DNA of 64,000 nucleotides from Halobacillus karajensis (GCF_900108515.1 NZ_FNWW01000004.1:310001-374000), one strand, 5' to 3'; positions 17,342 through 26,532 are shown, counted from the first letter of the stretch. The notes: generated from the sequence alone by a model not told the origin. Made by a program: numbers and translations.

Positions 17342-17593
17342 TTACTGTTCCAATTTACGCTCAGAACGAATGCCATAAATATAACCGATAAACATCATCT
17401 TAAATACAACCACAGGGTCCAACGATGTACGACCGTTATTTTCCGAATAGAAGGAACGGACTTTTTCAGGGATAAAAGAGAAATCTATGTATTGATCAAT
17501 CTTACGAAGTAAGTGGTCTTCAGGCACAAGATCTTCAATAGTCACCATCCAGCTCATTTTGTCGATCTTTCCTTGATTGAAACAAATCATCAC
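17342..17593 (-). pseudogene. Truncated IS1182-family transposase (N-terminal fragment)
   Basis: The 83-aa product carries the DUF772-type N-terminal domain of IS1182/ISBma2-like transposases (WMVTIEDLVPEDHLLRKID, then SLDPVVVFKMMFIGYIYGIRSERKLEQ). It stops where the DDE catalytic domain should begin; a full-length enzyme is over 400 aa. No good ribosome binding site precedes the ATG. It cannot encode an active transposase. Confidence 0.85.
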
Positions 17594-17666
17594 CGCCTAA
17601 AAAAGATTTCTATCTTTAGGGTAACAAACAACAAAAGGTAAATTGAGATCAAAATCAAAAAAATAA

Positions 17667-17720
17667 GGCTGTCGAGAACTTTCTCGACAGCCTGAAACGC
17701 TTCCCTGAAAAGGGAAGCTT
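17667..17720. terminator. Twin hairpins at the right IS end
   Basis: A perfect 12-bp stem GGCTGTCGAGAA/TTCTCGACAGCC (17667-17692) is followed by GCTTCCCT/AGGGAAGC and TTTTTTTAC on the plus strand (17699-17726). They form the IS terminal inverted repeat. Confidence 0.65.
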
Positions 17721-17726
17721 TTTTTA

Positions 17727-18833
17727 CTACTTAAACAATTCATCACTCTGATAATCTTCGAGACTGATAATCGTTTGTTCATCTCTCACACATTTGGCAA
17801 GCTCAGCTCCTACATATGGTCCACTGGTTAACCCAGAAGCTCCAAGACCATTGGCCATCCATACATGGTCATTCCCAGGAACTCTGCCAATCACAGGTAA
17901 GGACCCGGGGGTATAAGGGCGGTATCCAACTTTAGTACCTATATAAGTCGCATCTGCAAGTCCCGGAGCTACTCGAAGAGCCTTATCCATCAGCTGATGG
18001 ACTGCCCCAGCAGTTACTCTGGTATCTGCCACACTCTCTTTCGTAGCCCCCACCACAACTCTCCCTTTGCTGAATGCAAGGATGTAATGGTTAAATGGAG
18101 GAAGCATCACAGGCCACGAATCTGTATCATATTCATTCATCTCAAGATGAATGATTTGGGCCTTTTCAAACGTGATGTTTGGTGTCAACGCAGTTGGCAT
18201 AAACAACTCTCTTGCCCACGCTCCATTGGTAATAATAATGTGATCAGAGAAAAAATTTTCCCCTCCTACACTCACCCCATCAATACGATCCTTTTCCATA
18301 ACCAACGCTGCTTCTCCTTGTTTCAAACGGGCTCCTAGCTTCTGAGCAGCACGCAAGAGCGAAGCAGCCATAGCGCCACCATTCACACGAGCAGCACCAG
18401 AGATATGGACAGCATGATAATGGTCAGCAACAGGTGGAAATAGTTTCTTCGTTTCTTCAGGATATAATTTTGTGATTTCTCCCATCTCTGGATTCTCCTG
18501 CTTCCTTTTATAAGCAACGTTCATTTTCTTATCCAACTTTTCTTCCGTATCAAAGATATTTATGGCCCCAACCTGTTTATAACCGGTCTCTGTTTCCCCG
18601 TATTGAGAGAGCTCTTCCATCAGGTGAGGGTAATATTTCGCTCCTCTGGTAACAAGATGATACCATGCTTTATTGCTTCTGTTTGTGAGCCATGGACAGA
18701 CAATCCCTGCTGCATTACGAGTAGCTTGAGCAGGATCATGCCGGTCAACAACCAGCACCTCTTCTCCCTTTTCAGCTAAGTGATAGGCTGTGGAAGCTCC
18801 TAAAATTCCAGCTCCAATGATGATATGCTTCAT
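17727..18833 (-). CDS. FAD-dependent D-amino acid/glycine oxidase-like oxidoreductase (DAO family)
   Basis: A 368-aa flavoprotein of the DadA/ThiO/sarcosine oxidase family. The N-terminal Rossmann motif IIIGAGILGASTAYHL binds FAD; AAGIVCPWL and the C-terminal GYRPYTPGSLPVIGRV and GLGASGLTSGP segments are typical of DadA-like enzymes. The start follows AAGGTG. It is monocistronic, next to the IS remnant. Oxidation of a D-amino acid, glycine or an N-methyl amino acid is likely; the substrate is not determined. Confidence 0.82.
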   Translation of the reverse strand: MKHIIIGAGILGASTAYHLAEKGEEVLVVDRHDPAQATRNAAGIVCPWLTNRSNKAWYHLVTRGAKYYPHLMEELSQYGETETGYKQVGAINIFDTEEKLDKKMNVAYKRKQENPEMGEITKLYPEETKKLFPPVADHYHAVHISGAARVNGGAMAASLLRAAQKLGARLKQGEAALVMEKDRIDGVSVGGENFFSDHIIITNGAWARELFMPTALTPNITFEKAQIIHLEMNEYDTDSWPVMLPPFNHYILAFSKGRVVVGATKESVADTRVTAGAVHQLMDKALRVAPGLADATYIGTKVGYRPYTPGSLPVIGRVPGNDHVWMANGLGASGLTSGPYVGAELAKCVRDEQTIISLEDYQSDELFK

Positions 18834-19087
18834 AAATAAACACCTTCATTATTTTGACTTAAGACTGCAGCTATTTTACAGGAATACCTGATGGGCGTCC
18901 ATGTTTATGAAGAAGTTAAAATAAAACCAGCTTTGTTCCCACTGCGAAATCACACGTTCTTTGAGTAGGTGAAGTTAAAATTGTCGTGCAGTTTTCACAA
19001 GGTGGCTCTGATCTCTGGAAGAACCAAAAATATGATAGGCGTAAGTTTTTTTATAAGCCGAAAGCCGATGAATATCTCATCCGTTTT

Positions 19088-19498
19088 TTATATCCTATTT
19101 TTCACATAGGTCCGGGCTAACTTATCATGGATCGAACGTTTATCTTCACGAAAAGCGATCATGAATGCACTGATGATTGATGCTATACCGAATGTAGCTA
19201 TGCCTAGAAATAGCTTTCCAATTATTTCTCTAATGAATATTTGCAGCAGTCCAACCGGCTGGTCTCCTTCTTTTCTGATTTGAATAGTGAGGACCCTTTT
19301 TCCAATCACATACCCATTCCATATAACAGGAAGGATCGTCATATAAGCGGCATAAACAATATCCCATGCCCACCCTTGAGTAATGTTATTCGTCCATTCT
19401 CCTTGATACATGAACCAAATAAGGTTTAAAGGTACAGTTATCATCAATCCATCAAGAAGTAATGCCCATAATCGACTCCAAAATCCAGCCCTTTCCAA
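19088..19498 (-). CDS. RDD family membrane protein (TTG start)
   Basis: A 136-aa integral membrane protein with about three hydrophobic segments and the RDD-domain signature near the start (FWSRLWALLLDGLMI) and end (DKRSIHDKLARTYV). The TTG at 19498 lies 7 nt after GGAGG; the upstream ATG at 19519 would place the ribosome binding site inside the coding region. Function is unknown for the family, with a few members linked to ion transport or salt tolerance. Confidence 0.8.
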   Translation of the reverse strand: MERAGFWSRLWALLLDGLMITVPLNLIWFMYQGEWTNNITQGWAWDIVYAAYMTILPVIWNGYVIGKRVLTIQIRKEGDQPVGLLQIFIREIIGKLFLGIATFGIASIISAFMIAFREDKRSIHDKLARTYVKNRI

Positions 19499-19728
19499 TA
19501 GCTCCCCTCCTCTTCCCATCTGCGAAATGAAGGGATCTCTCTACTTCATACGATCGTTGTCCTCTAAAATTGCGAGTTTTCTTCTTCTAATAAAAGCGGG
19601 AAATCTTTAACCATACTTTCTCCCTACACACCTTTCCTCTTTTAACCTCTCAATCTTTTCCTTCCACTCTATCATGAACGGAGCGGATGAAATATGTTAA
19701 TCTAATCTTGTAGAAAAGGAGGGCGACA

Positions 19729-19914
19729 ATGAATCAAGAGATGAAAATAGGAATGGCGTTGATCGGAAGCTTTTTACTATTAACGGTCGGCTTATTTAGA
19801 ATTTTCAGTGATGAACTTAAGGACGTCCCACTAATAGTCGCCTATATTCTCACAATTTCCGGACTCGTCGGGGCCATTACAAACGGTTGGAAATGGAAAC
19901 AGCGTGGGGATTAA
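19729..19914 (+). CDS. Small two-TM membrane protein
   Basis: A 61-aa protein beginning 6 nt after a strong AAAGGAGGG ribosome binding site. Two hydrophobic helices are visible (about residues 7-26 and 34-54) with a short charged connecting loop (SDELKDVP) and a basic C-terminus (WKWKQRGD). No family is recognised. The strong translation signal makes it a likely real gene. Confidence 0.65.
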   Translation: MNQEMKIGMALIGSFLLLTVGLFRIFSDELKDVPLIVAYILTISGLVGAITNGWKWKQRGD

Positions 19915-20036
19915 TAGAATGAGTTTTGAGAGATACTAGACTGGTCCACACCTCATTAGGACATTCAAGACTACCATTGGGACAACGCCAAACAAGACCG
20001 TCGACCTCATTCCAGAAACTTACCCTCAAAAGACTA

Positions 20037-20069
20037 TGTAAAAAAAGAACCTGCTCCGAAAGCAGGTTC
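20037..20069 (-). terminator. Terminator overlapping the murE-like stop codon
   Basis: A perfect 9-bp stem GAACCTGCT/AGCAGGTTC with a 5-nt loop, followed by a run of seven T on the minus strand. The TGA stop of the gene is inside the stem. Confidence 0.9.
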
Positions 20070-21546
20070 ATGCCATGAGATCTGATTTGGTCTCAGTTAT
20101 TTTATTTTGAAGATAAATAACTGTTTCTTTATCGGAAGAGACAGGATAATGATAGTCTTGTTGATAGGGTTCATGGCCTTTCCCTGTGATGAGGATCCAA
20201 TCTCCCTGGCTACTATTCATTACCGCTTCTTCAATGGCCAAGGTCCGGTCAGGGATAATTCGCCCCTGCGTGTCACCATATTCGTGTTGCAATTGTTCAA
20301 GCGTGTAAACCATATCTTCATAACTTTCGGAATTCAAATCATCGAGAGTGAGAATATAGGCATCAGACCTTATGGCGGAGGCCCCGATCATCTCCCCTCT
20401 TTTGGTTTGGTCACGGTTTCCTCGGAACCCAAAGACATGAATTAAAGATTCCGCTCCTTGTTGTCTAGCCGTATCTAATACATGTTCGATGCTATCTGCT
20501 GTATGAGCGTAATCAATGACAACAGTCGCACCGTTATCCAGTTCATAACATTCAAATCGCCCATTAATCCCTGGTAAAGAAAGGAAAGCTTCCGTTATCG
20601 ATGGAGAAGATAATCCGAGAAGCCGTCCGATCGCATACGCTTCTAAGCTGTTATATACGTTATGAGCCCCTTGAAGGGGTGATTTTATAGTTACTTCTTC
20701 GTCCTGAACTTTAACAGTTCCTGAAAAATGATCCGTATCGATATCCTTAATGATCATTTCATTCTCCATTTGATGGCCAACCTTCCAGTGAGGAATGTTC
20801 TCTTTAGATAAGTTTATAGAAAGCTTTTCTCCCCATAAATCATCTACATTGATGACAGCTTTTCCTTGCGGTTTCAACATATAGAACAATTTGGATTTAG
20901 CTGCAAAGTAATCTTCCATAGAGGAGTGATAATCCAAATGGTCTTTATATAAATTCGTGAACACACAGAAATCGAACATAACACCTTCGAGGCGGTATTG
21001 ATCAAGGCCGTGGGAGGAAACTTCCATCACAACCACATCATCATCACTTTCATAAAGAAGCTGCTGAAGCATCGGCGCACTCGGGGTCGTCTGAATGCCC
21101 GGTACGACATTGTCATTGACAACATAATCAATCGTACCGAACATACTGCATGAATAACCGTTCTGTTCACATATGTGTTTAATCATATGACTGGTTGTCG
21201 TTTTTCCATTGGTTCCTGTTACCCCAATGACAATTTTATCTTTGGAGGGATAGCCATAGAAGGCACTTGCAATTTTCCCTAGTGCTCGCCTGCTGTTAAT
21301 GGTGCGAAGACAAACAACATTTTTATGAGTTACTGTCTCCTCGGAAATAACTACTGATGCACCATTATCGATCGCTTCATCTATAAAATGGTGCCCATCC
21401 ACTTGATAACCTCGTACAGCTACGAAAACATATCCATCTTCCACTTCCCGAGAGTCATCCGTAACACCAGAGATGGTTTGACTTTTATCGATCTCTATTT
21501 CCGCGTCTTGTTGATTTAATAATTGCAAAATCTCTTGTACCTTCAT
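20068..21546 (-). CDS. MurE-family UDP-MurNAc-tripeptide ligase paralogue
   Basis: A 492-aa Mur ligase with N-terminal uridine-binding domain, central ATPase domain (Walker A GVTGTNGKTTT, Lys115; carbamylated-Lys region AAKSKLF near 217) and C-terminal domain. MurE adds the third residue to the peptidoglycan stem. The gene stands alone, not in a dcw cluster. The DAP-binding DNPR motif is absent: the equivalent stretch is LTLDDLNSE (about residues 400-407), and the usual GGDRD and KRP motifs read GNRD and KRG. The substrate could therefore be an amino acid other than meso-DAP, or the enzyme could serve a non-wall pathway. Confidence 0.82.
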   Translation of the reverse strand: MKVQEILQLLNQQDAEIEIDKSQTISGVTDDSREVEDGYVFVAVRGYQVDGHHFIDEAIDNGASVVISEETVTHKNVVCLRTINSRRALGKIASAFYGYPSKDKIVIGVTGTNGKTTTSHMIKHICEQNGYSCSMFGTIDYVVNDNVVPGIQTTPSAPMLQQLLYESDDDVVVMEVSSHGLDQYRLEGVMFDFCVFTNLYKDHLDYHSSMEDYFAAKSKLFYMLKPQGKAVINVDDLWGEKLSINLSKENIPHWKVGHQMENEMIIKDIDTDHFSGTVKVQDEEVTIKSPLQGAHNVYNSLEAYAIGRLLGLSSPSITEAFLSLPGINGRFECYELDNGATVVIDYAHTADSIEHVLDTARQQGAESLIHVFGFRGNRDQTKRGEMIGASAIRSDAYILTLDDLNSESYEDMVYTLEQLQHEYGDTQGRIIPDRTLAIEEAVMNSSQGDWILITGKGHEPYQQDYHYPVSSDKETVIYLQNKITETKSDLMA

Positions 21547-21959
21547 TGTCGGTTTCTCCTTTGAATTGTGTTACATGTTCCATCCCCTATTTTAAAGGAA
21601 TGTACACAGGTGCGGGCGGTTTGTAGAAGAGATGTAAATGAATTTTAATATGATCGCCAATAAAATGGGAAATTGTGTATGATCCGTTACTTTTTCATAG
21701 TTTTTGTTTTCTTGATTCACTATTCTTTCATAAATGGAACGAAAATATTTTCCATCTGCCGTTTGAACACTATGATCGTCCACGAACGGGTGAAGACCGG
21801 GGAACATATAAATCGTTTGATGGTAATTGGTTTTTGTTTTTATAATAGCTCCAGTTCCCCCGCGTCTTTAAAGACCCTTTTTCTATTTTCTTTGGGTACG
21901 CCTTATGCTGAAAAAACTTATCCACCTTGACCTTTTCAAATGAAAAGTTATATAAAAAG
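21547..21959. other. Intergenic region between murE-like and sppA
   Basis: About 410 nt of AT-rich sequence between divergent genes. Chance open frames lack ribosome binding sites. A short palindrome CTTTTCA-AA-TGAAAAG (21932-21947) lies just upstream of the sigma-W-like promoter. Confidence 0.5.
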
Positions 21960-21985
21960 TGAAACTTTTAGAATCGATTGACGTA
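21960..21985 (+). promoter_or_regulatory. Sigma-W promoter of sppA-yteJ
   Basis: TGAAAC (21960-21965), 16 nt and CGTA (21982-21985) form an exact match to the ECF sigma-W consensus. The B. subtilis sppA-yteJ operon belongs to the sigma-W envelope stress regulon, which supports the call. Confidence 0.85.
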
Positions 21986-22084
21986 TACATAAGTGTTCAG
22001 AAACAACCTTTGTTTCGTTGTTCTTTTTAATCAAACCTTGTGATATGGTTGAAATCTGAACACAAAATGGAAAGGAGTTTACAT

Positions 22085-23083
22085 ATGAGCAAACGAATAA
22101 TTGCAAGTATTATTGCTGCAAGTATTTTGATCATTGCCCTCTCGTTTCAACTTGTCGGTTCCTTCATTGAGGGAGATGAAGACGAAACGGACGCCATGGG
22201 GCTTTTCTCAAACAGTGAAAAATTAGAGGAAAAAGTGGTGGAACGTGGATCCAGCAACAAACGAATTGTTGAATTAAGCCTTGAAGGCGCGATTATCGAC
22301 AACCCGAGTACGAACCCTAATCCATTCGGTGGAGGTGGATATCAGCATGATCGCTTCCTGAAAAAATTAGAAACGATTAAAGAAGATGCATCCATCAAAG
22401 GTGTCCACCTATATGTGAATTCACCTGGTGGAGGCGTCTATGAAAGTGCTGAAATTCACGACAAACTTCTTGAAATACAAGAAGCAGGAAAAACGATATA
22501 TGTTTCTATGGGGAACATGGCTGCTTCCGGGGGATATTATATCTCCGCTCCTGCTGATCGTATATTCGCCAGTAATGATACTTTCACAGGCTCTTTGGGA
22601 GTCATAATGGAAAGTATTAATTATCAAGAGCTTGCCAATGAATATGGTGTGAAGTTCAATACAATCAAAAGTGGCGAATTTAAAGACATTATGAGTCCGA
22701 CAAAAGAAATGACCGATGCAGATCGTGAAATTCTGCAAACCCTGGTAGATGAGTCTTATCAACAGTTTGTAGATGTAATTGCCGAGGGACGCGACATGTC
22801 CGAAAATCGCGTCAAGGAACTTGCTGATGGCCGCATTTATTCAGGAAAACAAGCCGTGGAAAACGGACTCGTGGATGAGATCGGATTCCGTGAAGATACG
22901 TTGAAAGCATTAAAAGAAGAAATTGGCGGCGACCCACAAGTGTTCGAATACAAGAACAATATGGCCTCCTTTTTTAACTTGCCGTTTGCTGAAAGCTTGA
23001 TGCCAAATAGCGAAATACGCTACATTGAAAAATTAATCAGCCAACGTCAAGGGCCTAGAATGATGTATATGTACACAGAATAA
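22085..23083 (+). CDS. sppA: Signal peptide peptidase SppA
   Basis: A 332-aa membrane serine protease (S49 family) that degrades leftover signal peptides. A single N-terminal transmembrane anchor (about residues 4-26) precedes the protease domain. The Ser/Lys dyad is visible as S148 in GNMAASGGYY and K200 in SGEFKDIM, one residue off the B. subtilis numbering. The ATG at 22085 follows AAAGGAG; the frame opens 15 codons earlier without a signal. It forms an operon with yteJ. Confidence 0.94.
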   Translation: MSKRIIASIIAASILIIALSFQLVGSFIEGDEDETDAMGLFSNSEKLEEKVVERGSSNKRIVELSLEGAIIDNPSTNPNPFGGGGYQHDRFLKKLETIKEDASIKGVHLYVNSPGGGVYESAEIHDKLLEIQEAGKTIYVSMGNMAASGGYYISAPADRIFASNDTFTGSLGVIMESINYQELANEYGVKFNTIKSGEFKDIMSPTKEMTDADREILQTLVDESYQQFVDVIAEGRDMSENRVKELADGRIYSGKQAVENGLVDEIGFREDTLKALKEEIGGDPQVFEYKNNMASFFNLPFAESLMPNSEIRYIEKLISQRQGPRMMYMYTE

Positions 23084-23095
23084 GGAGGGGAAAAT

Positions 23096-23638
23096 ATGGA
23101 TACAACTAACCAACATCCAAATGATGATCGTCTCTCATCTATTGTCCATAACCAAAAAGATGACCTCCAAAAACTGTTGTATGCGGGCTTTGGTTCTAGA
23201 TTTGCCGCTTACATCATTGATTTGCTCGTCATTTGGAGTTTGAATACAATAGTGACACGCCCTCTATTACGGTTGTTAAACCTTGAAGAAGCGCAGTTAT
23301 GGGTGCCGATGTTCAGTGCGCATAACATAACCACCTCTATCATCTTTTTCGTCTATTTCATTCTTATGACGAAAATTTTCCGTGCCACATTAGGAAAGAT
23401 GATTTTCGGGTTGTCTGTCGTTTCGTTCAAGGATGATACATTAACAAATGGACAAATCATTTTCAGAGAATGTATCGGGCGTTATATTAGCATGGCTGTC
23501 TTGGGCATTCCCTATTTAGTGGTCGCCTTCACAAAGCGCCATCAAGGAATCCACGACCTTTTTGCCGATACTTCTGTCATAAAAAATAAATTCAGTAAAT
23601 TGAATCATACGATTGAGAGACGTCCAGAAACCGTATAA
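23096..23638 (+). CDS. yteJ: RDD family protein YteJ
   Basis: A 180-aa membrane protein with an RDD domain: GFGSRFAAYIIDLLVIW near the start, a GKMIFGL motif in the middle and HQGIHDLFADT near the end, with about four hydrophobic segments. Twelve nucleotides separate it from sppA, and AGGAGGGG precedes the start. In B. subtilis SppA and YteJ act together in lantibiotic resistance, YteJ inhibiting SppA; the same arrangement is inferred here. Confidence 0.92.
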   Translation: MDTTNQHPNDDRLSSIVHNQKDDLQKLLYAGFGSRFAAYIIDLLVIWSLNTIVTRPLLRLLNLEEAQLWVPMFSAHNITTSIIFFVYFILMTKIFRATLGKMIFGLSVVSFKDDTLTNGQIIFRECIGRYISMAVLGIPYLVVAFTKRHQGIHDLFADTSVIKNKFSKLNHTIERRPETV

Positions 23639-23640
23639 AA

Positions 23641-23680
23641 AAAACGCCTGCTCCCATCGAGGGATAGCAGGCGTTTTTTT
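23641..23680 (+). terminator. Terminator after sppA-yteJ
   Basis: A 12-bp stem AAAACGCCTGCT/AGCAGGCGTTTT followed by a T-run on the plus strand. Confidence 0.92.
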
Positions 23681-23688
23681 AATGAATC

Positions 23689-23790
23689 CTAACGAGATGG
23701 ATCTTGTTTCCCAGTACCGTTCGTTTCCCCTTTCTCACGACGAAGAGCGTTCAAATCTTTTTTACTTTTGTTTTTAGCTTTTTTACCCAC
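23689..23790 (-). CDS. Small basic protein (33 aa, GTG start)
   Basis: A 33-codon frame (MGKKAKNKSKKDLNALRREK...) opens with GTG 8 nt after AGGGGGGAA. It is strongly basic at the N-terminus, polar throughout and ends in GKQDPSR. The pattern resembles the many short, Lys-rich proteins of Bacillaceae, some of which are minor spore proteins, but I cannot place it in a family. Its terminator would be the yteJ hairpin read in reverse. Confidence 0.5.
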   Translation of the reverse strand: MGKKAKNKSKKDLNALRREKGETNGTGKQDPSR

Positions 23791-24000
23791 TATGATTCCC
23801 CCCCTTCCCTAAATAGTTTGTATCGTATTATTAAATCCATGTAATAAACACTAAGGTGAAATGATATGCCCTTTCCATAGAAAACACTCAAAAATTTGCC
23901 TGTGAGCTAACTAAACACCCATGGCTTCAACATTCCTCCTATATTGACTAAACCGATTCGACTCTCCACAAAAACACTATGGAAAGATTAGATTTCAACA

Positions 24001-24029
24001 GGGTAAATCACCGCTATCTGTACATAATA
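24001..24029 (+). promoter_or_regulatory. Candidate sigma-G promoter of the gerA-type operon
   Basis: GGGTA, a 17-nt spacer and CATAATA resemble the sigma-G pattern (GNATR-N17-18-CATNNTA). Germination receptor operons in Bacillus are sigma-G dependent, so the placement 31 nt before the first start codon fits. Confidence 0.5.
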
Positions 24030-24059
24030 AAAAGCAAATAATGGAGAGAGGGTGAGAAA

Positions 24060-25442
24060 ATGGAGCCACCTATCAATATTTCCCAAATCATTCAGGAAAA
24101 AAGGAAAAATCATCATATAACCATAAAAAAAGTAGATGTGGGCGATCATCCTGTTCATGTGATGTACATCCCTGCCATTGTGGATATTAAACAAATTCAG
24201 GATTCCATTTTACTTCCTCTATCCGAATGGGAGGACCGTGAAAAAGCGCCGCTCCCTCATTCTTTTTCTGCAGAACCTTTGATTCAATTGAAAAGTCATG
24301 AGGATGTGGATCAACATCTCCTCGACGGATTTACTTTACTATTTGAACGAGATATGGCTTATGCCGTTGATTCGGCCCAGTTTGCTTATCGTTCGATTCA
24401 GGAACCTGTGTCCGAGATGACTTTACGAGGGTCTCGGGATGGCTTCATTGAATCGCTTGAAATGAATATCGCTTTATTACGTGTACATTTACGTTCAACA
24501 AATTTAAAATTCGAAGAGTTCAAACTTGGTACTCGTTCTTATACGAGTGTATCGGTTGCTTATATAGAGGGGGCAGCTAATGAAGAACTTTTACAAGATG
24601 TAAGAAATCGTTTAAATGCGGTGAAAGAAGATTACATACCAGATGGCGGAGTGGTTGAACAATTAATTGAGAAAAACAACTACTCCCTTTTTCCTGAGAT
24701 TCAGGAGACGGAGCGGCCAACAAAGGTATCGAGCGCTCTTGTTGAAGGAAGGGTGGCTATATTCGTGGAAGGTTCACCATCAGTCCTCCTGGCGCCTACC
24801 ACCTTAAATGCCTTATTTCAACAAGCGGATGACTACAATTTCAAATGGATTCCTGCATCACTGATCCGCCTAATGCGATACATGGCTGCACTTCTTGCTG
24901 TGATGTTGCCATCCATCTACATTTCCCTAATTTCATATCACCATGGGCTGATTCCTACTGATCTCGCTATCTCCATTGCGAAAACCAGAGAAGGTGTGCC
25001 CATTCCGTCATTTATGGAAGCGCTGATTATGCAACTGACGATTGAGGTGCTGAGAGAAGCTGGGATTCGCCTGCCAAAGCCTATCGGGCCAGCAGTCAGT
25101 ATTGTTGGTGCGATTGTCCTGGGGGAAGCGGCTGTAACAGCAGGAATTGTCAGCCCATTGATGGTTATTGTGGTATCCTTTGCAGCCATTTGTTCCTTTA
25201 CAATTGCCGATTACGCCCTAAGCCTCGCTTTTAGAACTATTAGTTTCGTCATGCTTTTAGCGGCAGCCACCCTAGGCATTTATGGGTTAATTTTAGTAAT
25301 CTTTGCTGTAAGCATTCACCTTATCCATTTCCAAAGTTTTTCCACCCCATACTTGGAACCTTTTGCGCCTTTTTATATTAAACGCTGGAAAGACTCTTTG
25401 ATTCGCTTCAAGCTAAAAAAAGGAGGAGGCCGCATTGAGTGA
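24060..25442 (+). CDS. Spore germination receptor A subunit (GerA family)
   Basis: A 460-aa protein with a soluble N-terminal region (about 1-240), conserved features MTLRGSRDGFIES and VEGRVAIFVEGSP, then a membrane domain with about five to six helices. GerA-type A subunits form the channel-like part of the nutrient germinant receptor in the spore inner membrane. The start follows GGAGAGAGGG. Its 3' end overlaps the B subunit gene by 8 nt, so the ABC operon is translationally coupled. Confidence 0.93.
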   Translation: MEPPINISQIIQEKRKNHHITIKKVDVGDHPVHVMYIPAIVDIKQIQDSILLPLSEWEDREKAPLPHSFSAEPLIQLKSHEDVDQHLLDGFTLLFERDMAYAVDSAQFAYRSIQEPVSEMTLRGSRDGFIESLEMNIALLRVHLRSTNLKFEEFKLGTRSYTSVSVAYIEGAANEELLQDVRNRLNAVKEDYIPDGGVVEQLIEKNNYSLFPEIQETERPTKVSSALVEGRVAIFVEGSPSVLLAPTTLNALFQQADDYNFKWIPASLIRLMRYMAALLAVMLPSIYISLISYHHGLIPTDLAISIAKTREGVPIPSFMEALIMQLTIEVLREAGIRLPKPIGPAVSIVGAIVLGEAAVTAGIVSPLMVIVVSFAAICSFTIADYALSLAFRTISFVMLLAAATLGIYGLILVIFAVSIHLIHFQSFSTPYLEPFAPFYIKRWKDSLIRFKLKKGGGRIE

Positions 25443-26532
25443 TTTAAAGCAAATGACTATGCTGCAGCTGATTGTCGTTTTTATATCCACCATGATAGGG
25501 ATCGGCATCATCCTCATGCCCCGTGACCTTGCTAAAGAGGTGGATTCTCCGGACCTTTGGGTCAGTATTATTTTTGGAGCTTTAGCTGTCTCTGTCGTTA
25601 TATGTATATACGTCACATTAGCCGTTCGTTATCCAGGGCTTACTTTCTTTGAAATGTCATCCACCATTATGGGGAAATTTTTCGGTTGGATTTTTAACTT
25701 TTTATTTGTCGTTTACAGCTTGATTGTGGCTGCCTATATTTTAAGAATAACAGCTGGTATCATAAATAATTATTTATTAGACGTAACTCCCCTATACACA
25801 GTGGTAGGTTCTTTCCTACTTGTAAGCATGTACTTGATCTACAACGGAGCGGGAGATATCGTCCGATTTTTCCAGCTGTATTTTCCAATTATGATGTTCA
25901 TGTTCTTCGTTCTTTGTTTACTAAGTATAAAAAACCTAGACATGCAAAATGTGAGACCCGTCCTGCAAAACAATTTTGGAGCCACCTTCAGTGGTATCAA
26001 AATTACATTTTTCTCTTATTTAGGAATGGAATTCTTACTCATTTTCGCTAAGCTGATCAAAAAGAGAAAAGCCAAACATCTACTGGTTACCATGTGGACT
26101 AGTATCAGTTTGACAGCCCTGATTTATGTTGTTTTTCACATTATATCGATAGGTGTCTTAGGGGTTGAGGAGTTGAAAGAAATCACTTTTCCGACGATTG
26201 AAATGGCCAAGAGTATCGAATTTCAGGGATTTTTCTTTGAACGGTTCGAGCTCATTTTCCTTTTCGGATGGTTGACCACTGCTTTCACCTCTTTCACCGC
26301 CTATACGTATGCATCGACGCTAGGCTTCAAAAGTCTGTTCAAACCGACCCGGTGGTTTCTACCTGTCGCAGGAGTGTTCATATTTATTTTAACTATGCTG
26401 CCTAAAGGGTTGACAGAAGTTTTTCATTATTCGACCCACATCCAAATAATTTCTTTCATGGCCATCGTTGTGCTTCCAGTCATACTGTTAATTGTTTCTC
26501 TGTTCAGGGGGAATTCCTATGCATCCTCTTAA
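25435..26532 (+). CDS. Spore germination receptor B subunit (GerAB family)
   Basis: A 365-aa protein with about ten transmembrane helices, of the amino acid/polyamine/organocation transporter superfamily used as the germinant-binding subunit (GerAB/GerBB/GerKB). The start codon is TTG at 25435, preceded by AAAGGAGGA. It overlaps the A subunit gene upstream and the C subunit gene downstream, fixing the three as one operon. Confidence 0.92.
   Translation: MSDLKQMTMLQLIVVFISTMIGIGIILMPRDLAKEVDSPDLWVSIIFGALAVSVVICIYVTLAVRYPGLTFFEMSSTIMGKFFGWIFNFLFVVYSLIVAAYILRITAGIINNYLLDVTPLYTVVGSFLLVSMYLIYNGAGDIVRFFQLYFPIMMFMFFVLCLLSIKNLDMQNVRPVLQNNFGATFSGIKITFFSYLGMEFLLIFAKLIKKRKAKHLLVTMWTSISLTALIYVVFHIISIGVLGVEELKEITFPTIEMAKSIEFQGFFFERFELIFLFGWLTTAFTSFTAYTYASTLGFKSLFKPTRWFLPVAGVFIFILTMLPKGLTEVFHYSTHIQIISFMAIVVLPVILLIVSLFRGNSYASS

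Larger units (their letters stand above)
17074..17722. mobile_element. Internally deleted IS1182-type element
   Basis: Both ends carry the same two-hairpin unit in inverted orientation: GCTTCCCTGAAAAGGGAAGC, then GTTTCAG, then a second stem (GCTTGTAGA... on the left, GGCTGTCGAGAA... on the right). Between them only the transposase N-terminus remains, with a possible scrap of its C-terminus near 17300 (KKIALHLARGS) and a GC-rich palindrome. It is a non-autonomous remnant that now provides terminators for the flanking genes. Confidence 0.75.
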
